Below, in pieces: positions 1 to 9,634 of a DNA stretch of 64,000 bases. A model generated the notes under the pieces. The model was not told the origin of the DNA and ran no database searches. It was given only the letters and a program-made list of their open reading frames with translations. Position 1 is the stretch's first letter. The number at the start of each line of letters is the position of its first letter. The stretch comes from Longimicrobiaceae bacterium. Its GTDB lineage: Bacteria; Gemmatimonadota; Gemmatimonadetes; Longimicrobiales; Longimicrobiaceae. The stretch is taken from assembly GCA_036375715.1 (NCBI GenBank), contig DASVBS010000064.1:1-64000 (forward strand). Direction: 5' to 3'. Position numbers and translations under genes: made by a program.

Positions 1-1019
1 AGGAGGGCGCGGTCGCGGCGGCAGGCCTCCTCCCAGCCGATGCGCGCGAGCTGGGCGGCGTAGGGGAAGGTCGCGTTGGTCAGTGCCAGGGTGGAGGTGC
101 GGGGCACTCCGCCCGGCATGTTGGCCACGCCGTAGTGAATCACCCCATCCACCTCGTAGATGGGATCCTCGTGCGTCGTCGGGCGGATGGTCTCCACGCA
201 GCCGCCCTGGTCGACCGCCACGTCGACGATGACCGCACCCTTCTTCATCAGCTTCAGGTCCTCGGCGCGGACCAGCTTGGGCGCCTTCGCGCCGGGCAGG
301 AGCACTGCGCCGATCAGCAGATCGGCGTGGGCGAGCTGCTCGAGGAGGTTGTGGCGGTTTGAGTAGATGAGATCGACGTTGGAGGGCATGACATCGGCGA
401 GATACCTCAGGCGCTCGAGCGAGATGTCCAGCAGGCGCACGTGCGCGCCGAAGCCGGCCGCGATGCGGGCCGCGTTCGCCCCCACCACGCCTCCGCCCAG
501 GATCACCACGTCGGCCGGCGGCACCCCGGGGACCCCGCCGAGGAGCAGCCCCCGCCCCCCGTGGAACCGCTCGAGGTACTTCGCCCCTGCCTGCACCGCC
601 ATCCGCCCGGCCACCTCGCTCATTGGCGTGAGCAGCGGGAGGTCGCCGGAATCGAGCTGGACCGTTTCGTAGGCGATCGCCACCGCGCCGGAATCCATGA
701 TGGCGCGGGTGAGGCGCTCGTCCGCGGCGAAGTGGAAGTAGGTGAAGATCAGCTGCCCCGGGCGGATGAAGGGCCATTCCTCGGGGGTGGGCTCCTTCAC
801 CTTCAGGATCATCTCCGACCGCGTCCAGACCTCCTCGGCGCTGTCCACGATCTCCGCGCCCGCGGCCCGGTACTGCTCGTCGTCGAAGCCGCTTCCCACA
901 CCGGCGCCGCGCTCGAGCAGCACCTCGCTCCCCCGCTGCACCAACACCTCGGCCCCGGCCGGCACCAGCGCCACCCGGTTCTCCGCGACCTTGACCTCTT
1001 TGGGAACGCCGATCTTCAT
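1..1019 (-). CDS. ald: Alanine dehydrogenase (C-terminus cut by window edge)
   Basis: NAD-dependent oxidative deamination of L-alanine to pyruvate and ammonia. The 339 visible residues start with [18 protein letters not shown], the family N-terminus. The substrate-binding region has KVKEP around residue 73 and FTYFHF around residue 92. The Rossmann fold has [17 protein letters not shown] around residues 171-187. The family is about 370 residues long, so roughly 30 C-terminal residues lie beyond the left edge. The ATG is at 1017-1019. A heptad-repeat element lies directly upstream, so any promoter is in or near that repeat. Confidence 0.95.
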   Translation of the reverse strand, partial: MKIGVPKEVKVAENRVALVPAGAEVLVQRGSEVLLERGAGVGSGFDDEQYRAAGAEIVDSAEEVWTRSEMILKVKEPTPEEWPFIRPGQLIFTYFHFAADERLTRAIMDSGAVAIAYETVQLDSGDLPLLTPMSEVAGRMAVQAGAKYLERFHGGRGLLLGGVPGVPPADVVILGGGVVGANAARIAAGFGAHVRLLDISLERLRYLADVMPSNVDLIYSNRHNLLEQLAHADLLIGAVLLPGAKAPKLVRAEDLKLMKKGAVIVDVAVDQGGCVETIRPTTHEDPIYEVDGVIHYGVANMPGGVPRTSTLALTNATFPYAAQLARIGWEEACRRDRAL

Positions 1020-1051
1020 GCTCGGGCGCGTGGTGGAAGAGAGGTTCTGGG

Positions 1052-1179
1052 AAATTACGAATTACGAATTACGAATTACGATTCCGGACCGCGTTTCCCA
1101 ATATCCTGTAGGGGCGCCCCTGCGGAGCCAACTCAAAATCAGGACGTTCCAGTAATTCGTAATTCATAATTCGTAATTC
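1052..1179. repeat. Heptad inverted-array element A (GAATTAC / GTAATTC)
   Basis: Four tandem 7-base units occupy 1052-1079 (AAATTAC then three GAATTAC). A 72-bp centre follows, then four units of the exact reverse complement at 1152-1179 (GTAATTC twice, ATAATTC, GTAATTC). The arms could pair over about 28 bp. The centre contains the palindrome AGGGGCGCCCCT near 1110-1121. The element lies between the pnp terminator and the ald start. See findings for the family of six. Confidence 0.9.
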
Positions 1180-1183
1180 GTGC

Positions 1184-1217
1184 AAAAAGCGGGCGGACCT
1201 ACTCGGCCCACCCGCCC
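1184..1217 (-). terminator. Rho-independent terminator of pnp
   Basis: On the minus strand, stem GGGCGGG (rc of 1211-1217) pairs with CCGCCC (rc of 1191-1196), then GC and five T residues (rc of 1184-1188). It sits about 30 bp after the pnp stop codon. Confidence 0.75.
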
Positions 1218-1245
1218 TTTTCATACCGCCTGCCGCCGCCCGGCC

Positions 1246-3342
1246 TCAGACCTCCGCGGCCATCTCCGCGAGCGCGGCCTTGCGGGAGAGGCGCAGCCGG
1301 CCCTTCTCGTCGATGGACAGCAGCTTGACGTGGGTGATGTCTCCCTTCTTGACGACATCCTCCGTCTTCTCCGTCCGACCCTCCTGGAGCTCCGAGATGT
1401 GGACCAGCCCCTCGGTTCCCGGCAGGATCTCCACGAAGGCGCCGAAGCTGGTGGTGCTCTTCACCACTCCCTCGTAGATCCGACCGACCTCCGGCTCCTC
1501 GGTGATCGCGGCGATCATCTTCCGCGCCCGCTCGCCGCCCTCGCCGCCCGGCGAGGAGATCGTCACCGTGCCGTCGTCCTCCACGTTGATGGTCGCGCCG
1601 GTGGCCTCCTGAATCCCGCGGATGGTCTTGCCCTTCGGACCGATCACCTCGCCGATCTTGGCGGGATTGATCTTGATGGTGATGATGCGAGGGGCGTACT
1701 TCGAGAGCTCCTGGCGCGCCTCCTTGATCGCCTTCTCCATCTCGTCGAGGATGTGCATGCGCGCGCGGTGGGCCCGCTCGAGCGCCTCACGCATGATCTC
1801 GACGGTGAGCCCTTCGATCTTGATGTCCATCTGGATCGAAGTGACTCCTTCGCGCGTGCCCGCCACCTTGAAGTCCATATCCCCGAGCGCATCCTCCAGC
1901 CCGAGGATGTCGGTGAGCACCGCCACCCGATCTCCCTCCTTGATGAGGCCCATCGCCACGCCGGCGCAGGCGGCCCGGATCGGCACCCCCGCGTCCATCA
2001 GGGCGAGGCTGCCCGAGCAGACGGTGGCCATGGAGGAGGAGCCATTCGACTCCAGGATGTCGGAGACCACCCGGATGGTGTACGGGAAGTCCTCGTAGGC
2101 GGGCAGAACGGCCGCCAGCGCACGCTCCGCCAGCGCGCCGTGCCCGATCTCCCGCCGGCTGGTTCCCCGCACCGGCTTCGCCTCCCCCGTCGAGAAGGGA
2201 GGGAAGTTGTAGTGGAGCATGAAGCTCTTCGTCTGCTCCGTGGGGTAGTCGATCGACTCCAGCCGCTGCTCGTCCTGCGGGGTACCGAGCGTCACCACAC
2301 CGAGCGACTGCGTCTGCCCGCGGGTGAAGAGCGCCGAGCCGTGCGCGCGCGGTAGGATACCGAGCTCGATGGAGATCGGCCGCACCTCGTCCAGCCCACG
2401 ACCGTCGGCGCGGATACCCTGGGAGAGGATCATCTCCCGCATCTCGCGCTTCTCGATCTCCTTCATCAGCGGCGCGACGGCGACCTCCTGTTCCGGCACC
2501 TCGAGCGCGACCTGCGCCGCGACCTCGGTGCGGATCACCTCCAGCAGCGCGTTCCGCTGCGCCTTGTCGCCCACCTGCATCGCGTCCTTCACGCGCGGCG
2601 AGGCGAGCCGCGTCACCAGCTCCCGCAGCGTCTCGTCGGCGGCTACCGGCGACCACTCCATCTCCGGCGGACGCTCCACCTGCTCGATCAGCTCGCGCTG
2701 AATGCGGACGAGCTCCCGAATCCCCTCGTGCGCCACCAGCAACCCTTCGGCGATCTCCTCCTCCGGCACCTCCAGCGCGCCACCCTCCACCATGGTGATG
2801 GCCTTCTCGGTGCCCGCCACCACGATGTCCACGTCGGAGTAGTCGAGCTGCTGAAAGGTCGGGTTCAGCACCCACTGCCCCTGGATCCGGCCCACGCGCA
2901 CCGCGGCGACCGGCTCATTGAAGGGGATGCGGCTCAGGTTCAGCGCCACCGAAGCACCGGTCAGCGCGATCACGTCCGCATCGTTCTCCTGGTCGGCAGA
3001 GATCACGTACGCAAAGATCTGCGTCTCGTGCAGGAAGCCGTCCGGGAAGAGCGGCCGCAGCGGCCGATCGATCAGGCGCGCGGACAGGATCTCCTTGTCC
3101 GAAGGCCGCCCCTCGCGCTTGATGTAGCCGCCGGGGATCTTCCCCGCGGCATACGTCTTCTCGCGATACTCCACCGTGAGGGGGAAGAAGGGAAGGTGCG
3201 TCGGCGTGTCCTGCGCCGTCGCGGTGCAGAGCACCATCGTCTCCCCGAACTGCACCACGCACGACCCGTCCGCCTGCCGCGCCATCTTCCCCGTCTCGAT
3301 GATCAGGGGCCGTCCTGCGAATTGCCGCTCGATCTTTGCCAT
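1246..3342 (-). CDS. pnp: Polyribonucleotide nucleotidyltransferase (PNPase)
   Basis: Phosphorolytic 3'-5' exoribonuclease, trimeric core of RNA turnover. At 698 residues it has family length. Two RNase PH-like domains flank an alpha-helical linker (first from residue 1, second from about 310 with 'GQTQSLGVVTLG'). A KH domain follows near 555-610 ('IGEVIGPKGKTIRGIQ') and an S1 domain near 620-690 ('GRIYEGVVKSTTSFGAFVEI'). The ATG is at 3340-3342. It follows rpsO, as in many bacteria, but is separated from it by a strong terminator, so it needs read-through or its own promoter in 3343-3430. Confidence 0.98.
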   Translation of the reverse strand: MAKIERQFAGRPLIIETGKMARQADGSCVVQFGETMVLCTATAQDTPTHLPFFPLTVEYREKTYAAGKIPGGYIKREGRPSDKEILSARLIDRPLRPLFPDGFLHETQIFAYVISADQENDADVIALTGASVALNLSRIPFNEPVAAVRVGRIQGQWVLNPTFQQLDYSDVDIVVAGTEKAITMVEGGALEVPEEEIAEGLLVAHEGIRELVRIQRELIEQVERPPEMEWSPVAADETLRELVTRLASPRVKDAMQVGDKAQRNALLEVIRTEVAAQVALEVPEQEVAVAPLMKEIEKREMREMILSQGIRADGRGLDEVRPISIELGILPRAHGSALFTRGQTQSLGVVTLGTPQDEQRLESIDYPTEQTKSFMLHYNFPPFSTGEAKPVRGTSRREIGHGALAERALAAVLPAYEDFPYTIRVVSDILESNGSSSMATVCSGSLALMDAGVPIRAACAGVAMGLIKEGDRVAVLTDILGLEDALGDMDFKVAGTREGVTSIQMDIKIEGLTVEIMREALERAHRARMHILDEMEKAIKEARQELSKYAPRIITIKINPAKIGEVIGPKGKTIRGIQEATGATINVEDDGTVTISSPGGEGGERARKMIAAITEEPEVGRIYEGVVKSTTSFGAFVEILPGTEGLVHISELQEGRTEKTEDVVKKGDITHVKLLSIDEKGRLRLSRKAALAEMAAEV

Positions 3343-3430
3343 TTCTCGTCCGCTTTTCCGCTTTGCAGGGTGGGGGATTCAGGATGTCTGCCGGGCGCGT
3401 CCCCCGAACACGGCCGCATACGTAAAAATG

Positions 3431-3464
3431 AAAAAATCGCCGCACAGCCCGTGCCGTGCGGCGA
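3431..3464 (-). terminator. Rho-independent terminator between rpsO and pnp
   Basis: Perfect 9-bp stem TCGCCGCAC (3437-3445) / GTGCGGCGA (3456-3464) with a 10-nt loop. On the minus strand it is followed by six T residues (3431-3436). It lies 15 bp after the rpsO stop and would separate rpsO from pnp expression. Confidence 0.88.
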
Positions 3465-3478
3465 CGTTTTCTGTCCGT

Positions 3479-3742
3479 CTAGTGCCGTAGCCCGAGCTCC
3501 GCAATCAGCGCACGATACTGCTCGAGGTCCGTCCTCTTCAGATACTCAAGAAGGCGCCGTCGCTGCCCCACCATCTTCAGCAGCCCTCGCCGCGAATGAT
3601 GATCCTTGTGATGGGTACGGAAATGATCGGTCAGGTAGTTGATCCGCTCGGTCAACAGGGCGATCTGCACCCGGGCCGAACCCCGATCCTTCTCGTGTAG
3701 CTGGTACTTCTTGATAATGGCTTCGCGGTCGATCTGCGCCAT
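3479..3742 (-). CDS. rpsO: 30S ribosomal protein S15
   Basis: The 87-residue product matches S15 end to end: [19 protein letters not shown] at the N-terminus, '[20 protein letters not shown]' in helix 1-2 and '[20 protein letters not shown]' in the 16S-binding helices. S15 binds the central domain of 16S rRNA early in 30S assembly. The ATG at 3740-3742 follows a GGAGG Shine-Dalgarno with 6-nt spacing. It has its own promoter and an 80-nt leader that can fold near 3763-3786, a plausible site for the autoregulation known for S15. Confidence 0.98.
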   Translation of the reverse strand: MAQIDREAIIKKYQLHEKDRGSARVQIALLTERINYLTDHFRTHHKDHHSRRGLLKMVGQRRRLLEYLKRTDLEQYRALIAELGLRH

Positions 3743-3829
3743 TCAATGCCTCCTCAAGAGTCTACGCTGCTTGCGAAGCAGACTACAGCCCCGGAATTGT
3801 GTTCCCGGTTGGACTGATGATAGCCGATA

Positions 3830-3858
3830 AGTATAGCTCTGGCACGGATCAGGCACAA
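3830..3858 (-). promoter_or_regulatory. Sigma70-type promoter of rpsO
   Basis: On the minus strand, TTGTGC (rc of 3853-3858), a 17-bp spacer and TATACT (rc of 3830-3835) match the -35/-10 consensus well. The -35 overlaps the last codons of ribF. Predicted start near 3823 gives an 80-nt rpsO leader. Confidence 0.65.
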
Positions 3859-4811
3859 GCGCTCTGAGAGCCTGCCCCGCTCAGCAGGGCGCGGCCCGCC
3901 TCGGCGTCGCGGTGCATCTGGTCGACCAGCGCCTCGACCGAGTCGAACGCCACGATCTCCCGCAGCCAGCCGCAGAACTCGACACGCAGATCGTGCCCGT
4001 AGAGGTCTCCGGACCAGTCGAGCAGGTGGATCTCGACGCTCGGACCGAGTCCGGCAAAGGTCGGTCGCGGACCGAGGTGAATGAGCCCCGGAAGCCGGAT
4101 CTCGCCCACGCTGCCGTAACCGGCGTAGATCCCCCCGCGCGGGAGCATCTTGTCCGCGCCCGCCACGCGTACGTTGGCGGTCGGAAAGCCGAGCCGGCGG
4201 CCCTGGTGCGCGCCTGCCTCGACGATGCCGTGCAGCGAATACGGCCGGGCCAGGAGCCGGCCCGCCTCCGCCACGCGCCCCTCCGATAAGAGCCCTCTCA
4301 CCCGTGAGGACGAGACGGGCTCCCCGTCGACCACTACCGCGTCGACCACATCCACCTCGAAACCGAGCTCCCCGCCGATCTCGCGCATGGTGTCCGGCGA
4401 GCCCTCCCGACCCCTGCCGAAGCCGTGGTCGTAGCCCATCACCAGCTCGCGCATTCCCACCAGCTCCAGGAGCACGTCCGTGGCGAAGCGTCGGGCGGAG
4501 TACGCCCGCAGCGTGGGCGTGAAGGGCAGCACGCAGAGGTAGTCGATGCCGGTTTGCTCGAGGAGGGGGATCTTCTCCTCGAGTGTGGTCAGCAGCGGCG
4601 GCGCCTGTTCCGGACGGATCACCTTGAGCGGATGCGGGTCGAAGGTGACCAGAACGCTGTTGCGCCCGCTGGACCGGGATCGCTGGACGATTTCCGCCAG
4701 GACCTTGCGATGCCCGAGGTGCACCCCGTCGAAGGTCCCCACCGTGACCACTGCACCCGCCGGCCCGAGCTCCAGGGGAGGACCTTCGAGCCGCATCTCC
4801 ACCACTTTCAC
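3849..4811 (-). CDS. ribF: Bifunctional riboflavin kinase / FAD synthetase
   Basis: Makes FMN from riboflavin and FAD from FMN. The N-terminal adenylyltransferase domain carries the nucleotidyltransferase motif 'VVTVGTFDGVHLGHRKVL' at residues 22-39. The C-terminal flavokinase domain carries 'GRRLGFPTANVRV' near 205. Its 320 residues are typical. The start is GTG at 4809-4811, overlapping the truB stop by 4 nt (GTGA). It closes the rbfA-truB-ribF part of the translation operon. Confidence 0.97.
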   Translation of the reverse strand: MKVVEMRLEGPPLELGPAGAVVTVGTFDGVHLGHRKVLAEIVQRSRSSGRNSVLVTFDPHPLKVIRPEQAPPLLTTLEEKIPLLEQTGIDYLCVLPFTPTLRAYSARRFATDVLLELVGMRELVMGYDHGFGRGREGSPDTMREIGGELGFEVDVVDAVVVDGEPVSSSRVRGLLSEGRVAEAGRLLARPYSLHGIVEAGAHQGRRLGFPTANVRVAGADKMLPRGGIYAGYGSVGEIRLPGLIHLGPRPTFAGLGPSVEIHLLDWSGDLYGHDLRVEFCGWLREIVAFDSVEALVDQMHRDAEAGRALLSGAGSQSACA

Positions 4812-5686
4812 GCGAACACCTTTCTCGGACGGATCTTCGCTCCGCTCCGCTCTGCCACCGCGACCAGCTCACGCTGGCCGGAGAGTAGCACCAGGGGGCC
4901 GGTGGACGGAACCGATTCGGGCGCTGCCACCGCGCGACCATGCAGCACGGCGCTCGTCTCCACTTCGTTCAGGGTCACCGCCGGCAGATGGGAGAGCGCT
5001 TCGGCGGGAGCGAGCAGTGCCGCGCGAACGGCCTGCTCGTCACCGAGCGCTTCCATTGCCAGGGCAGAACCCACCTCGAAGCGACCCACACGCGTGCGTC
5101 GTAGCGCGGTCAGATGCGCACCCACGCCCAGCGCTTCGCCGAGATCACGGGCGATCGCGCGAATGTATGTACCACTGCCACAATCGATCTCCAGGTCCAG
5201 CTCCGGCAGCTCGAAACGAGTAATGCGAATCGAGTGGATCGTCACCGACACAGGTGTACGCTCCACCACTTCACCCCTCCGCGCAGCTGCATACATTCGT
5301 TCGCCGGCCACCTTTTTGGCAGAGTACGCCGGCGGGGTCTGCAGGATCGTGCCGGTCTGCGCCTCCAGGGCTTCCCTCACCTGTCCTTCGGTGAGCTCGC
5401 GCCAACCTTCACTGACGCTCACCGGTTCGCCAGTGTGATCGTCCGTGTCGGTCGCGATCCCCAGGCGGACGGTGGCCGCGTAGCTCTTGTCCAGGGAGGT
5501 GAGGTACTCGGCGATACGGGTCGCCGGGCCGAGACAGAGTAGGAGCAACCCGGACGCGAACGGGTCGAGCGTTCCCGTGTGCCCGATCCTGCGCAGCTTC
5601 AGCGCGCGACGGGCAGTGGCCACCACGTCGTGCGACGTCGGGCCACTCGGCTTGTCGACCGGTAGAACCCCGTTCAGGCCACTCAT
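4808..5686 (-). CDS. truB: tRNA pseudouridine(55) synthase
   Basis: Isomerises U55 of the tRNA T-loop to pseudouridine. 'GVLPVDKPSGPTSHDVV' near residue 6 and the catalytic-Asp motif 'HTGTLDPFASGLLLLCLG' near residue 36 identify TruB. The 292 residues include a C-terminal PUA-like part. It overlaps rbfA upstream (ATGA) and ribF downstream (GTGA), both by 4 nt, which implies translational coupling. Confidence 0.97.
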   Translation of the reverse strand: MSGLNGVLPVDKPSGPTSHDVVATARRALKLRRIGHTGTLDPFASGLLLLCLGPATRIAEYLTSLDKSYAATVRLGIATDTDDHTGEPVSVSEGWRELTEGQVREALEAQTGTILQTPPAYSAKKVAGERMYAAARRGEVVERTPVSVTIHSIRITRFELPELDLEIDCGSGTYIRAIARDLGEALGVGAHLTALRRTRVGRFEVGSALAMEALGDEQAVRAALLAPAEALSHLPAVTLNEVETSAVLHGRAVAAPESVPSTGPLVLLSGQRELVAVAERSGAKIRPRKVFA

Positions 5687-6072
5687 TCCTCGGTCGAATC
5701 GGTGGCCTCGGTGTCGTCGCCTTCGTCGGCCGGCAGCGCCTCGCGCAGGAGCTGCTCGATTCGCGTGGCCTCCTCGAGCACCCGATCGTACTCGAAGTGA
5801 AGCTCCGGGACGCGGCGAATGTGGAGCCGTCGGCCGAGCTGCGTGCGCATGAACGCCGCCGCACTGTTCAATCCCTGCCGCACCTCCTCGCGCGCCTCCT
5901 CACCACCCAGGGTGGTGAAGTACACGCGGGCATGATCGAGCTCCGGTGAGGTCTCCACGGCCGTGATCGTGGCGAGTCCCACCCGGGGATCTCGAACCTC
6001 GGAGCGGAGCATCAGCGCGATCTCCTCCCGCAGGAGCTCGTTGATTCGATCCGTTCTGCGATAACGGGGCAT
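5683..6072 (-). CDS. rbfA: Ribosome-binding factor A
   Basis: Cold-adaptation and late 30S assembly factor with a KH-like fold. The 129 residues show family features: 'RTDRINELLREEIALML' at the N-terminus, 'VRDPRVGLATITAVETSPEL' near 26 and 'RRLHIRRVPELHFEYD' near 100. An acidic C-terminal tail rich in Glu, Asp and Thr is extra. It follows infB and DUF503, the usual order. Confidence 0.96.
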   Translation of the reverse strand: MPRYRRTDRINELLREEIALMLRSEVRDPRVGLATITAVETSPELDHARVYFTTLGGEEAREEVRQGLNSAAAFMRTQLGRRLHIRRVPELHFEYDRVLEEATRIEQLLREALPADEGDDTEATDSTEE

Positions 6073-6120
6073 GGTCTCGATTCAATCGCTGTCAGCCGCG
6101 CGCGGTTGCCGCAAATCGCA

Positions 6121-6158
6121 ATCCCGGACGCGCGAACGAACCGTCGCGCGCCCGGGAT
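6121..6158 (-). terminator. Strong intercistronic hairpin between DUF503 gene and rbfA
   Basis: A 15-bp stem with one mismatch (6121-6135 against 6144-6158) and an 8-nt loop lies in the 134-bp gap before rbfA. No T-tract follows on the minus strand, so it is more likely an RNA-stabilising or weak termination structure than a classical terminator. Confidence 0.4.
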
Positions 6159-6206
6159 CTTCGTTGCCACCGACGCACCTCCGCCAGCGGGCCGGGGGGC
6201 GGCGGC

Positions 6207-6488
6207 TCAATAGTAGGTCGTGTACGAATCGACGATCCTCGCCCGATACTCGCTCTCCACCAACCGATCGGCGGAGATCAGGACCGAATTGGCGTGCGGC
6301 TGGTCGGTTGCCACGACACAGGCGCACAGCTCACAACGCTGTATCTCGTCCTGCCGAGCCGTCTCCGCCACCGAGAGGTTGAACTCGTTGTGAAGCCTCT
6401 GCTTCAGGCTCTTCACCACGGACCTCTTCTCCTTCAGCGAAGAGCAGCCCGGCAGCACCAGCTGCCAGACTGCCAGGCCGATGATCAT
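6207..6488 (-). CDS. DUF503 family protein (YlxP-like)
   Basis: A 93-residue protein beginning 'MIIGLAVWQLVLPGCSSLKE' with 'KRSVVKSLKQRLHNEFNLSV', the DUF503/YlxP signature. The family is almost always encoded between infB and rbfA, as here, and is suspected to help ribosome assembly; its biochemistry is poorly defined. The ATG at 6486-6488 lies 13 nt after the infB stop. The C-terminal half is more divergent, ending in 'RIVDSYTTYY'. Confidence 0.88.
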   Translation of the reverse strand: MIIGLAVWQLVLPGCSSLKEKRSVVKSLKQRLHNEFNLSVAETARQDEIQRCELCACVVATDQPHANSVLISADRLVESEYRARIVDSYTTYY

Positions 6489-6501
6489 CTTGGTCGTGCG
6501 A

Positions 6502-9219
6502 CTACTCGCTCACTCCGGTCAGCGAGCGGGCGACTTCCTCCACGCGATAGCACTCGATGATGTCACCGACCTTGAGGTCGTTGAAGTTGGCGATGTTGAG
6601 GCCGCACTCGAAGCCCTCGCGCACTTCGCGCACATCGTCCTTGAACCGCTTCAGGCTACCCAGCTCGCCCTCGTAGACCTGCACCCCGTCGCGAATCACA
6701 CGGACCCGCCCGCGACGCTGGATCTCGCCCTGCGTGACCATGCAGCCGGCGACTGTGCCGACGCGTGGCACCTTGAAGAGCTGGCGCACCTCGGCCGTAC
6801 CGAGCATCACCTCGCGCTCCTCCGGCGAGAGCATGCCCTCCATGGCCGCCCGCACCTCTTCGACCGCCTCGTAAATGATGTTGTACAGGCGGATGTCGAC
6901 CCCTTCGCGCTCGGCCACCGCCCGCGCCTCGGCGGAGGGTCGCACGTGGAAGCCGATGACGATGGCGCCCGCAGTGGAGGCGAGGAGCACGTCGGACTCG
7001 TTGATCGCTCCCACGCCACGGTGGATCACCTCCACCCGCACCTCCGGGGTCGAGAGCTGCTCCAGCGAGTCCGAAAGGGCCTGCACGGACCCGTCCACGT
7101 CGCCCTTGATCACCAGGCTGAGCTGCTGCGTCTCGCCCTCGGCGAGGAGCTTCGAGATGTCGGTCAGCTTGACGCCGCGGCTCTTGATCCGCATCCGCTT
7201 CTCGCGCTCGAGGCGCTGCCGCGTCTGCGCGATCTCGGTCGCCCGCTCGGCATCCATGGCGAGCAGCTGGTCACCCGCCGCCGGCACCCCGGAGAGACCC
7301 AGCACCTGTACCGGCGTGGCCGGGCCCGCCTCGGTGACGGGGTTTCCACGCTCGTCCAGCATGGCACGGACGCGTCCGGCGTAGAGCCCGACCACCACGT
7401 GATCGCCGACGCGCAGCGTGCCGTTGGTGACCAGGATGGTGGCCACCGGCCCCTTCCCCACGTCGAGCTGCGCCTCGATGACGACACCGTGCGCCTCCCG
7501 GTTGGGATTGGCCTTCAGCTCCAGCACCTCCGCCTGCAGCAGCACCTTCTCCAGCAGGTCGTCCATGCCGATTCCGCGCTTCGCGGAGACCTCGGCCGAC
7601 ATCACGTCGCCACCGAACTCCTCGAGCACCACGCCGTGCTGCAGCAGGTCCTGCTTCACGCGCAGCGGGTTGGCGTCCGGAAGGTCGATCTTGTTGACCG
7701 CGACCACGATCGGCACGCCGGCGTTCTTGGCGTGGCTGATCGCCTCGATCGTCTGCGGCATCACCGAGTCGTCCGCGGCCACGACCAGGATCACCAGGTC
7801 GGTTACCTCCGCGCCGCGCGCACGCATGGCGGTGAAGGCCGCGTGCCCCGGCGTGTCGAGGAAAGTGATGGAACGGCCGTCATCCAGCTCGACGTGGTAG
7901 GCGCCGATGTGCTGGGTGATGCCGCCAGCCTCGCCCGCGATGACGTTGGTCTTGCGGATGTAGTCGAGCAGCGAGGTCTTGCCGTGGTCGACGTGGCCCA
8001 TGACGGTGACCACCGGCGGCCGCGGCTGGAGATCTTCGGGGCGATCCTCCTCGCTCACCTCCTCCATCTCGGCGCCGTACTCTTCCTCGCGCACCGCCTT
8101 GTACCCGAACTCGTCGAGCAGCAGCTCGATCTGGTCGAAGTCGAGCCGCTGGTTGATGGTCACCATCAAGCCCAGGTTCTTGAAGGCGGAGGAGATGATC
8201 TGCGTGGGCGTCACGTCGATCAGCTCCGCGAGCTCGGCGACGGTCAGGAACTCGTTGACCCGTACCGTGGTCGCTTCCTCCTGACGGATCCGCTCCTGCT
8301 CCTCCTCGCGTCGCTCCTGCGCCGAGGGACCATGATCGCGACCCTTGCGCCGCCGGCGGCCGCCGGCGCCCTCCATCGCGGCCATGGTCTTCCGGAACAT
8401 CTCGTCGACCGCCTCCTGGTCCACGCCACGGCGCTTCTTCCGATCCTTCTTGCGGCGCTTGCGACCGTCTGCCTCCGCGGCGGCAGGCCGCGCCCCGTGG
8501 CGAGCCGGCACCGGGGGTGCGGCAGCTCGCCGCACCGGGGTCGGCGGGCCGGCCACATCGGCGGCGCGAGCCGGACGCGGCGGGGTTTCGGCGCGAGCAG
8601 CAGGACGTGCGGCCTCCTCGCGTGACGGAGGAGGAGGCGCAGTGCGACGCTCCGGCGCGGGTGGCGGCGGCGCCGCGCGCTGTGCGGGCGCGGCGGGGGT
8701 TGGGGTGGCCGAAGCCGCGGGACGCTCCGGCTGCGCCGACGGCGGCGCCGCGGGGCGGGGCCCGGCCTCGGACACTGGCGCAGGCGTCGGGGCCTTCGGC
8801 TCGGCCGGTGCGGGCTTCTCCGCGGCAGGCTCAGCCTCGGCGACGACCGGCTTAGCTCGCTCCTCTGCAGCCTTTTCGGCCGCTTCCGCCGCGATGGCCT
8901 CGGCCGCATCGGCGGTCGGGGAGGCGGTGCTATCCGCGCTCGCCTCCACGGGTGCGCTGGCAGGCTCCTCTCGCTCCACGCGACGGCGGCGGCGCCGGCG
9001 CGCACCGGCGCCCGCGTCTTCGAGGGCGTGCTCGATCGCCTCCTCGGCGCTCTTGTGCCCGAGACGACGCTCGCGCTCCAGGACCGTCCGCAGCCTCGCG
9101 ACGTGCTCTTCGGCGAGCATCGTCATGTGACTCCGAACGGGAATGTCCATCTCCCGCAGGAGGTGCACCAAGGCCTCGGAGGAAACGTTGAACTCCTGGG
9201 CCACTTCGTACACTCGCAT
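6502..9219 (-). CDS. infB: Translation initiation factor IF-2
   Basis: GTPase that brings fMet-tRNA to the 30S subunit. The start was set at the ATG at 9217-9219, giving the canonical IF2N domain '[18 protein letters not shown]'; an upstream in-frame extension to 9312 lacks family similarity. A long Ala/Pro/Arg-rich linker covers roughly residues 65-270. The GTPase has G1 '[11 protein letters not shown]' near 408, G3 'DTPGHAAF' and G4 'NKIDLP'. The C-terminal domains end with '[20 protein letters not shown]'. Length 905 residues. AGGAGG lies 9-14 nt upstream. Confidence 0.97.
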   Translation of the reverse strand: MRVYEVAQEFNVSSEALVHLLREMDIPVRSHMTMLAEEHVARLRTVLERERRLGHKSAEEAIEHALEDAGAGARRRRRRRVEREEPASAPVEASADSTASPTADAAEAIAAEAAEKAAEERAKPVVAEAEPAAEKPAPAEPKAPTPAPVSEAGPRPAAPPSAQPERPAASATPTPAAPAQRAAPPPPAPERRTAPPPPSREEAARPAARAETPPRPARAADVAGPPTPVRRAAAPPVPARHGARPAAAEADGRKRRKKDRKKRRGVDQEAVDEMFRKTMAAMEGAGGRRRRKGRDHGPSAQERREEEQERIRQEEATTVRVNEFLTVAELAELIDVTPTQIISSAFKNLGLMVTINQRLDFDQIELLLDEFGYKAVREEEYGAEMEEVSEEDRPEDLQPRPPVVTVMGHVDHGKTSLLDYIRKTNVIAGEAGGITQHIGAYHVELDDGRSITFLDTPGHAAFTAMRARGAEVTDLVILVVAADDSVMPQTIEAISHAKNAGVPIVVAVNKIDLPDANPLRVKQDLLQHGVVLEEFGGDVMSAEVSAKRGIGMDDLLEKVLLQAEVLELKANPNREAHGVVIEAQLDVGKGPVATILVTNGTLRVGDHVVVGLYAGRVRAMLDERGNPVTEAGPATPVQVLGLSGVPAAGDQLLAMDAERATEIAQTRQRLEREKRMRIKSRGVKLTDISKLLAEGETQQLSLVIKGDVDGSVQALSDSLEQLSTPEVRVEVIHRGVGAINESDVLLASTAGAIVIGFHVRPSAEARAVAEREGVDIRLYNIIYEAVEEVRAAMEGMLSPEEREVMLGTAEVRQLFKVPRVGTVAGCMVTQGEIQRRGRVRVIRDGVQVYEGELGSLKRFKDDVREVREGFECGLNIANFNDLKVGDIIECYRVEEVARSLTGVSE

Positions 9220-9262
9220 CCGCCTTACATCCTCCTTGATCGAACCTGCAGAGATAGACGAC

Positions 9263-9625
9263 TCACGATCCTGCCCGCGGGCCTGAGCTCGTAAGCGCCG
9301 AGACCAACTCACCGAGACGGCGCGCCAGATTTCTGTCGGTAACCCCCAGAGCGGAAACCGGGCCCCGACCTACGGCGGAGCCCAGTTCTACCCGCGAGAA
9401 CAGAGTGTGAGAAGGCACCGCGCGGGCCTGGAGCAGCGGCAGAAGCTTCCGCCGCTGGCCGGGTGCCACATCCTCGGCGAGAATGACTCGGTGGACCCGC
9501 TCTTCGCGCACCGCCTGCCGGACTGCCTCCGTTCCCGTCACGAGCGCGCCTGCCCGGGCACAGAGGCCCAGTACTTCCAGCACGCGCCGGGCCGGCAGCC
9601 CCCCGGCGGGGGCGGCTAGAGTCAT
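9263..9625 (-). CDS. L7Ae-family RNA-binding protein (YlxQ-like)
   Basis: A 120-residue protein with the L7Ae/L30e/S12e fold signature: '[19 protein letters not shown]' near residue 13 and '[19 protein letters not shown]' near 44. It is encoded between nusA and infB, the normal site of YlxQ, a kink-turn RNA binder. The partner YlxR (DUF448) that usually precedes it is absent: the gap to nusA is only 9 nt. The C-terminal part (residues 85-120) is Ser/Arg/Ala-rich and less conserved. Confidence 0.82.
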   Translation of the reverse strand: MTLAAPAGGLPARRVLEVLGLCARAGALVTGTEAVRQAVREERVHRVILAEDVAPGQRRKLLPLLQARAVPSHTLFSRVELGSAVGRGPVSALGVTDRNLARRLGELVSALTSSGPRAGS

Positions 9626-9634
9626 ATACAGCGG

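Noticed and set aside
6481-8625. Long plus-strand open frame (714 codons) opposite infB
   Set aside because: It is the antisense shadow of a high-GC gene; composition is His/Leu/Arg-rich with no family similarity, and infB on the other strand is certain.
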